From Symsagittifera roscoffensis (lineage: Eukaryota > Xenacoelomorpha > Acoela > Convolutidae): a stretch of DNA of 64,000 bases. The notes below the pieces were generated by a model, which searched no databases, was not told where the DNA came from, and saw only the letters and a list, made by a program, of their open reading frames with translations. The translations under genes and the position numbers were made by a program. Where the stretch lies: NCBI RefSeq assembly GCF_963678635.1, contig NC_087065.1:67055374-67119373 (forward strand). The letters run 5' to 3'. Of the stretch, positions 36,601 to 45,600 are shown piece by piece (position 1 is the first letter of the stretch; each line of letters begins with the position of its first letter).

Positions 36601-39600
36601 GTAATCTTACCTGTTGGAGGGAGAAAAATATTTCCAATTTCTAATTTAGATAGGGGAATTGTGTCAAGTGGGTCATGGAGGTCAAAAACTTGATTTAATG
36701 TGTATTTTGAATCACTTGTTTGTGGTCCTGATAAATTTAGTTTATCAGTTAAATTTTTTTTTTTTAATTAATGGAAAAAAGTCTTTTTTATGCGAGTGTT
36801 GTTTTATTCGTTTTTGTTGGGTGTTATTTTTTATCCATTGTGAGTATGGAATTGGTTTGAAAGTTGATGTTCCTAGTAGATCAACTTTGTAGTGATTATT
36901 TTGGCAATCTAATTAAAGTGGGAAATGTTGTAGGTAATTTATTTGTGATTGGTCAATGTCAGTTTTTACTGCATATTTGCATTCTAGTCGGGGTGATGTT
37001 TCGTTTTTGCAAGGTAAAATTTTATATTTTTTGGTATTTCAACTGTAGTTTTTCGTGTAAGTAATTCAGGTGGTGTTTTTCGACTTAATGTATCTGGTAA
37101 TGCAAGATTCTTTCCTGCTGTCCAAACTATAAATAAGTTGGGAAATTTCATTAGAATTAATTGAAATTTATAAACTCGCTGATTGGGGTTTGTATTTTGT
37201 GTAACGAGAAAAATGATTGGTGTATGATTTGTGAATAGAACTGTTGGATGTTTTGATCCAAGCATCAGAAATTTATATTCTGTAAGTGTATAAATTATAG
37301 CTGTACATTCTCTCATTAGAGTTGAGAGTCTTAGCTCTGCTTGTGTGAATAATCGGGAATTTGCTGATATGAGGCTCATTTTATTTGTTCCACTATGTGA
37401 TTGTAGTAATGAAGCATCGTAGTAGTTGTAGTAATGAAGCAAATTTTGAAGCATCGCACATTGCATAGAATGGTTGCTTTGGATCTGGAATTGTGTTTGA
37501 AATTTGTTCAGTTAAAAGTTTTTTAATTTCTTCAAATCGTGTTTGATGTTCAGTGGTCCATTCAAAATTATTTTGTTGTCTGAGGATACTATAGAACGGT
37601 CTTAAATATAATTGCATTTTGTAAATGTACTTGCTTAAGAAATTTAACATTCCAAGGAATTCTTGGATTTTCTTTTTGTTTGTTGGTGGTTGAAGTTTTT
37701 GAATAGCATCCTTGCGTGATTTTAATGGAGTGATTGTGTTTCTTTCTACATTATGTCCTAAAAATTTAACTCGTGTCAAAAAGAAGTGTGATTTATCGGG
37801 GGCTGCCTTCAAATTTTGATGTTGCGTAGACTTTTGAATATTTTAGCAGTTGTTTTGCTAGCTTGTCAAATTCGATTTGTGTAATTTGCGTGTTCAAAGT
37901 TAAACATCGTTAAAAATTGTTGTTGTTCTTTTGTGTAATTTGTTATATTGAATGTTGGTTTAAAATATGGTGTTTTTGTGAAATAATCTGTGTTTCTCTT
38001 TTCATTGCTTATTATGTTATTTATGGATAGTTCTTTGTTAAGAGTTGTGGATTGACAAATATCTAACAATTGGAGTATATTATTTACGCGGTATGCTTTT
38101 TCATGTACGGGTGATATTGTAGCGTTTGTTTCGCAATATCCTAAAAATTCTAAGGGTAATGTTACTTGATACGGTATATTGTTATAAACGTGTAACGAAA
38201 TGATGTCGGAATTCGTGTTTTTCAAATACTTTATAGATGAGATCGTGATTTTAAAAAATTTGTGAATAGGTTTAAATTCAAAGTCTGACATAAAAAGTTG
38301 TTGTTTATTTTGACTTTTATCAAACTGGTGAACTTGTTTTACTGAAAAATTATATATATTTCCTGATAATGGTTTCAGGTGTTTCCGTTGTTGGTTATAA
38401 TTTGGATAAAATTTTGAGAAGAAATGTTAGAGCTGTATTTTTTGTTTTTGTGTATTTATCTTTGATTAGTATTTTACTATCTAAGATGTTGATTGCTGGT
38501 ATATATTTTGATATAAATGGTTGCCAATGGTATTGCGCTCAATATCAGTAAAATGAAATATTTGTTTAAATGGTTTGTTTAGAATTTATTTTGTTCCATT
38601 GTTCTTGTGGGGAGAAGGAATAACTGGATTTTTCCATAATTTACTGATGTTGATCCTTGTGCTGTTGCTATTTTACTACAAGTTGCAAGAGGCGTTAATT
38701 TTGGGTGTAATGTTTTGATTTCATTCCATGTGGGAATATTAATTATGTTTGATTCTGCTCCTGAATCAATTAAAAAATCAATTTCAAGATCTGGTGGTTG
38801 AAATTCTTTGTTTCTTGGACTTTCTAAGAGAAATGGTATTGTCCAAATTTTTTATCTGGGTTGTCCTTTTTGTATATTTTGATAAATATGATTTGTGTTT
38901 GAACATTTTGTTTTGTCATTTTCATCGGGTTTAACTACCGTGTTAATTTCGTTTACTTCTTGTGCAGTTTGTGTAGTATCGATGGGTTCAATATAATAAT
39001 TGTGAAGGAGTTCCAATTGATTTTCATATATATGTGATGTAAAAGGTTGTTCATAAATGATAGGTTCATAGTCGTTTTCGACTGTTATCATATTTACGGA
39101 GATAAAATTTTCTGTATCACTTTCTGTATCTGATGATCCACAGTTTATTTGATTTAGTTGTAGTTCGTTACTTCCTGTGTCATCAAAACCTGGGGGGTCT
39201 GATGTTGTTTCTTCATTTGACTGTAATTGATTAATATGCCTTTGATGTTTTGGTGTACTACTTCTGTATCGATGTTTAGAATTATTATCATGGTTATTAT
39301 TCCTATGTGGTGACTGGGAATAATTTCTATATTGATTATTATAACTTGAATTTCGATTTTGTGAATTGTTCCGTGATCTGTTTTGATAATTGTCATTTGA
39401 TCTGTGATAGTTTGATCTATTATACGAGTTATTTCTCGATCGATTGTTCGAGTAATTCTGATTTCCATTGTTCGAATAACTTCTATTTCGATTATTTGAA
39501 TAGTTTTTATTTCTGTTGTATGGTGAGTTTCGTGATTAATTATTGGAATAGTATTTATTCCTTGGGCTTGATTGGGAATTGGATCTAGAAAAAAATTGTG

Positions 39601-42600
39601 TTGCATAAGAATTTGATCTCGAATAGTTATTTTGACTATTTGATCGATTATAGTTATTTTGTGAAGAATTTTGTGTGTTTCTTCGTTCTGGTGATCTTCC
39701 TCTATAACTTGAGTTTTATGGTGATTGATTCCTTGTGTAATTGGTGTTGTTTGGAAGTGGTTTTCTTGAACTGTTATTACTATAAAAATGTTTGTTTGAT
39801 AGATTTTGATCTTTTTTCATATATTGATAGAACGATTTATTTGGTTCTTTATGCTTTTGAGGTTTATACTGATTATCTTGTTGTTTTTGTCTACATTCGG
39901 AAATACTGTGTCCGTATCGTCGGCAATAATTACACCATTTTTTGAAGGTTGGTTTGCCTTTAAAATTTGGATGTTTTTCATAGATGTTTAGTATTTCAGT
40001 GATTTTTTCAATTAGGTCTGTATCTGATTCCTGTATGTTATTTATATGTGTAGTGTTTGTTTCAATTCGATTAACACATTGTAGTTTTAGATTTTCTGTT
40101 TCTTCAAGTTTCATTGTGATTTTCGCTTGCTCTAGTTTATCTACTAGTTTTCGAAACTCTAAATCTGGCTCTCGAATTGAGGAAGGGTGAGATGCTCTCT
40201 TTTTTTATTGCTATTTTCCTTAATTGAGGTGTTAAGGTCATCATTAAAATTTCTGTCATTTTTGTGTTTTAATAGTCATGTGTATTAAGTAAATATGCTT
40301 TTCGAACTAGTGTTTCAATGCGTACTGCTAATGTGTTTGATGGTTTCATTTGGTAATCTGCGAATTTCATTACATAAAACACTTTGGTGTTGTTTATTTC
40401 TTTCGGAGTAAAACATTTTTGAAAATTCTTGTGTAAATCTTTTCCAGTCTGATTTTATTTCTATAGGTAATACTGAAAACTGTTTTTGGGCTGCGCCATC
40501 TAAGGTTGTTTGTATCAATGCTGTGCGTCTATGTATCCAATTTTGATGTAGTGGCGTATTAATTGGTTCAGGTCCTATATTTAAAATCAAATTTGCTGTT
40601 ACTGCATTTAAATAATCTTTTACAGAATATTCAGGATCTGTTCCTGTAAATACCATCAGTGGTTTATTGGATGTTATTGATGATCCACCCATGAGGTATG
40701 GATTCATTGTCATCTGTAGTGATTCTGCGGCATTTGGCATTTGCGAAAAATTTGAAAATTGATTTTTTGTTATTTCGTGTTGCTGAAGGTAATATGGAAG
40801 CAGTATTTCATTTTTCATTTGAATTGGTTCATACGAGTGCATAGTCATCGGGTTTTGTGGTTGAATCGGTTGAAAAGATTGTGTATTAGTTGGATTTGGC
40901 AAATGTATTGGTTGTTGATTTCGTGTATCTGTTGGGTTTGGAGAAAAAATTCTATTATATGTATGAGGTCGTCGCGATCCTTGTGTGCGATATTCCTGGG
41001 TATATGGTGCAAAAATGTCTGGTTGTAAATAATCATCATCAGATGATAAATAATCCGTATGATGAGGTGTTTTTTTTATATTTTTTTTTTGTTGAAAGAA
41101 TGGGTAATTTTCACTATGATCCTGTGGAGGATGTGAATTAGCTGGAAAATTAACTGAGTTGGTTGTTGTCATTGGGTTATCCCAATAGTGAGAACATACA
41201 TGATTATTTTTTTTTCGTGGGGGGTAGTTTGCATTTGGCGAATGTGCATAATTATAATTGTGTTCTGCAAAATTATTTCTTGTGAACGTTTTTCCTGATT
41301 TTGATGGTTTTGTCATTGGTCTATATGTTTGATAATCCATATGTGAATATTTTGGAGCAACCGAAGGTTTAACGGTTGGTTGTAAGGTTACTTGTGCCAG
41401 TGAACTATTTGTATTTCTTGGTGTTGTTAAATTTGGGTGTAATGGTGAAATACTTTGTTGTGTAGTTGTTGTTGTTTGGACAATTTCTTCATTTATGAAG
41501 TGTGATGGTGTTTGAATATCTTGTTGTGTAAGATTTCTAGTTCCATTAAGGTTTTCATTGTGTATGACGGCTGAATTTAAACTGTTATTTCGTGTATCAG
41601 GTGAAAATGTATTGTAGTTTAATGGTGTTGCATCAATGGTTAGTGGTATTACTTTTACATAATCTCTGTGATAAGATTTGGTACTTATTGCTTGACTTGA
41701 GATCGATTGTGGGATATTTATAAATGTAGGATGAGACCATTCAGGGTCGCAAACGTAATCTGATTGTTCTGTAATGGCAGTGTCATCATTTGAATTTTGA
41801 TGTCTGAAATTTTTTCTTGCTTGTGAAATTAAGTCTAAATTATGTGTGAAATACTCTATTATAAACCATGCCAAAATTTTTTGTAAATCATGTTTAGTGT
41901 GTTGTGAAACATCATCTTTAGTGAAATTTTCTTTTATTATATGTAGAAAATGTAGATAATGTAATTTCTTTTCGTACATTTGTATGTTTGGATGTTTCAG
42001 TTGGTGAAATACTTTGAAATTCTGATTTTTCTAATATAGAGATATAGGTATATATTATTGCAAAAACTTCATTGGTGAATTTAGAGTTTGATCTTTGTGA
42101 ATTACGATATTGTATGCTTTTGATATATTCTAGGAATACTTTTGAAAATTCTAATTCAAGATCGTCTGTTTGAATTACATATTTACGATGATTTGTATTT
42201 TGTGTGCTGAATTCTATGGTGTAGATTCCATATTGTTGTGTTAAGTTACATATGTCTTTCAAACAATGTTCAATAATTAGTCTTTTGATTTTTACATCTG
42301 AGAATTCTGCTTTGCATGGACTGATTCCGGGTTCAAACAAATTTACGAGTAAATTCTTGCAAAAATCATGTTGCCCTCTATTATCGGGTGCATCTATGAG
42401 GAAGGGGTAAACCTCTTCATCATCTGGACTATCGTCACTTTGAGTGTGGCTCAATTTTTTGTTTGATGACTGTTAATATATAGCTATCAATGTGTCTAAT
42501 TGTTTGATTCCAATTATACAGGTGTACTGGTTTGTGTTTGTATTGCTTTTTTATTCTTCTTTTTCCTCTTTTTGATGAATTTGAAGTTGTTTCTGAATCG

Positions 42601-45600
42601 CAAAAATATAATTGATCGTGAATGGGACAATTTTTATCAATTGATTCTTTTAATTTGTGGAGTTCATCTAAACTGCTGGTTTCTGATTCGGAAAATGCGT
42701 TTCTATTTTTTGAAAATCTTTTTCGTGTGATTTGTCTTTGTTTGTTTATAATTTTTCTTTTTATTGTTTGTCGTTTTGTTCTAATGTATTCAACTGTTTG
42801 TGTATGGGTTGTGATTACAAGATCGTTTTTTTTTTATCTATCTCACAGTTGTGTAAAACGATTGTTTGCTTATTTCCTAGATTTTTGAATGACATAAGGT
42901 TTAGGATGAGGGATGCAGAAAGTTGTTAGATGATTTTTACTTTCTTAAACTGTTAGTCCTTACGATTTTTTGGTTAGCTTAACCTGGGTCTATTTGTTGA
43001 GGGTTGGAGAGAAAAGTATATCGATTCCGATGAATGATTTTTTACTTTCTCGTGGCTAGTATAAGCTAAGGTGTTAACTTACTTAATCTTACTTAGGGGT
43101 AGTGATTGTGTTCAAGGGTTGGAGAATAGTAAAACGATCCACAAGGTTCAGGTATAATTAGAACGCAAATAGTTCGTTAGGTACTATTTTAAACTTACTA
43201 AGTCTAAGATCTATCCTGGGTCTGGTAAAAAGAGGGTTCAAGTGAAGGACGAATAGCCGAAGTTCTTCACTGTTTATCTTAATTTGAATGGTTAGTTTTA
43301 TTTAAAAATTTCTATTAATCTTGGGTCTTTTGGAAGGATTGGATAGTGAATCGACGTTTGAGGTCGTTAGACACTTGCTAAGTGGGTGGGGGAGAACAAA
43401 ATTGTTCTTTTTGATCCAAGGATAGGCCTTGATGATCAGGTTTTAAATTTAGTGAAATAGAAAATTAATTAAGATCCAAGGATAAGCCTTGATGATCTGA
43501 TTTTAAAATTAAGTGAATTTAAAATTAAAATGGTTTAAATTTATTTAAGAAAAGATTTAGTATTTTAATGATATTAGTGAGCTTATGATTGATGTTATGT
43601 TTAGGTGATGAAGCTGGGACAACAAAATATTTATGATTACTAACACTTTATTGTCATGCTACTAATTTTTATTTTTATTTTCAATAAATATGTTTCAAAT
43701 ATGTTTTATATAAGACTGCAGAAATTAAGAAAACGATCTGAGATCTTTTTATCAACCGTTATTGTACATTAGTAATTCTGTTTAGCGCCTGAAATGATCA
43801 TGAAGGTTTACTTCAAAATTTTATGTTTGCAGATGAAAATCTAAATTCATTGCTAATAAGATTCTAAATTTAAAAGTTTGTGTTGGTTTTTGCCGTACAA
43901 TTATAAAACAATATGGTAAATTTCTACTTTGTCGTAGTCGTCTCTTGTTCGAGGTCTTCTTCCAATTCCGGGTAGTTCTATTATTGTTCGGAATATCGGC
44001 TCTGATCTATTGACTCGTAGAGACATTTCGATTAAATTATTATCGTATAACATTTTGAAAATGTTTTGTCTAAATTCTAATCTATTTTTGGTTAGTTCTA
44101 AGCTATTAAGGTCTTATTCGAGACTTATGGTCGCACCAGATGAGTTAGGACCGATGTGGTATAACTCATAGAGTAATTTCGGGTAGGGTACACCGTCTGC
44201 TCGTCACGCTATCTTATTTTCGGCCGGATAGATTCGTGCAACTTCTTAGTCTAATACCGATCCTAATCTTACTCTTATACTTTCTAGTCTCAGGGTGTTT
44301 AACTAATCTCTGCTAGGCTCAATAGATCTAGGGTATACTGGTTTGTTGCGGCTGCTGAAGTTCTCTTGGAGAGACAACGAATTTCTAAGTTAAATTCAAA
44401 TCTCTCTGGTGCTGAAATTACAAGTACAAATAAGTGGGTTGTTAGTTAGATGGATCATGATTGGTTAATATTAAATGCTTTACAGTGGTAAAATATCCAA
44501 TTTATCCAATCATAAAATATAGTTTAGATCAGGTTCCACTGTGCCGATCTATTTTACCACACTACTATGGTTTGTACTGTTAGACAGGCTGGGTAGCTTT
44601 TATTATAAACTAAAAAAACTTGACTTTCAAAAAAGTTTTCACACAAAGAAAGCAAACGTAACCTCGTCTAATCAATTTAGAAGAGCCGCTGTTGTCAGTG
44701 AAGGACAGCCAGGGGTTCCGAGACAGGACGACGTGCACGCTGGTGTTTGTGTTCACTGGCATAGGCATCTCTGGTCTGATTGTGATCCTAGGCTTCCTGG
44801 ACTGCTGTCGAATCATCCAGCTGGAAAAGGGAGTCGCATACTGCTCTTTGCTGGTGCTGGCTGTACTCCTATGTTAGTTTATCTCCCATCCAAATTTAGA
44901 CCCACCGAAAGCCAATTTTAGACCCAAAATTGAACACACCGGTCTAGAATTGGCAACTGGAAGACGTTACAGTCTTCTCCTAACTCGCATTCACTCGTAT
45001 CTTAAGTTTTTATTGAATCAAAAGGAGGCAATTTTTCTTCTCCTCCGTGGGGAGGAAAGCAAAAAAGCCGAAAACGGATCTAAATTCTTAGATTTTCTGC
45101 TCTCATGATTTAAATCTAAGTCTCTTAGATAATAGCCATTAAGAAAAAACTTCTCAGATTGACGCAAAAAAATGAAGAAACAAAATTCTCTGACTGATTC
45201 CGCCTAATATCCCATCGAGCCTCATAACAAAATTTGACACCATTTCAATTTATTTGTTGTATTATGGATAAGAGAAAGGGCTATAAACCAAAAAATGACC
45301 GAAAAAATGTTCTCGGTTGCAGTGATTTTCACAGTGGCGACGCCGGCCATCCCCACCGGCGACTACTACTCGGAGAAGAAGGAGTTCAACCACGTGAACA
45401 GTCGCAACCAGTCCTTCTACTACAACTGTCTGTTCGCAGTCGCCAACTCCACCGACCAACACCTGTTCGCAGAAAACCGAAAACAGATGCTGAAGGACCT
45501 TCAGAATGAGACTCTACAGATTGACATCGGGTGAGTCTCAAAGCAAATATGGGCTCTTTTTCCTTTTCCCTCCCTCTGCAAAATGTTTTTAATAAAAATT

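Larger units (their letters stand above)
26358..44538 (-). mobile_element. Element B: second env-bearing LTR retrotransposon, ~18.2 kb, defective
   Basis: Same gene order as element A, inserted in intron 1 of the tetraspan gene in antisense direction. LTRs are 411 and 398 bp, flanked by CTGT at 26354-26357 and 44539-44542. By my count the LTRs differ at about 12 positions plus a 13-bp deletion. The RT core (~620 bp) is missing, the integrase has lost a catalytic Asp and has a premature stop, the gag start codon is changed, and the 3' ORF has a stop at codon 4. It could move only with help from another copy. Terminal LTR bases differ clearly from element A, so it belongs to a separate subfamily. 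Confidence 0.93.

Noticed and set aside
41918-41979. Programmed frameshift in gag of element B
   Set aside because: Element A reads through the same place in one frame, so the shift in B is better explained as a mutation.
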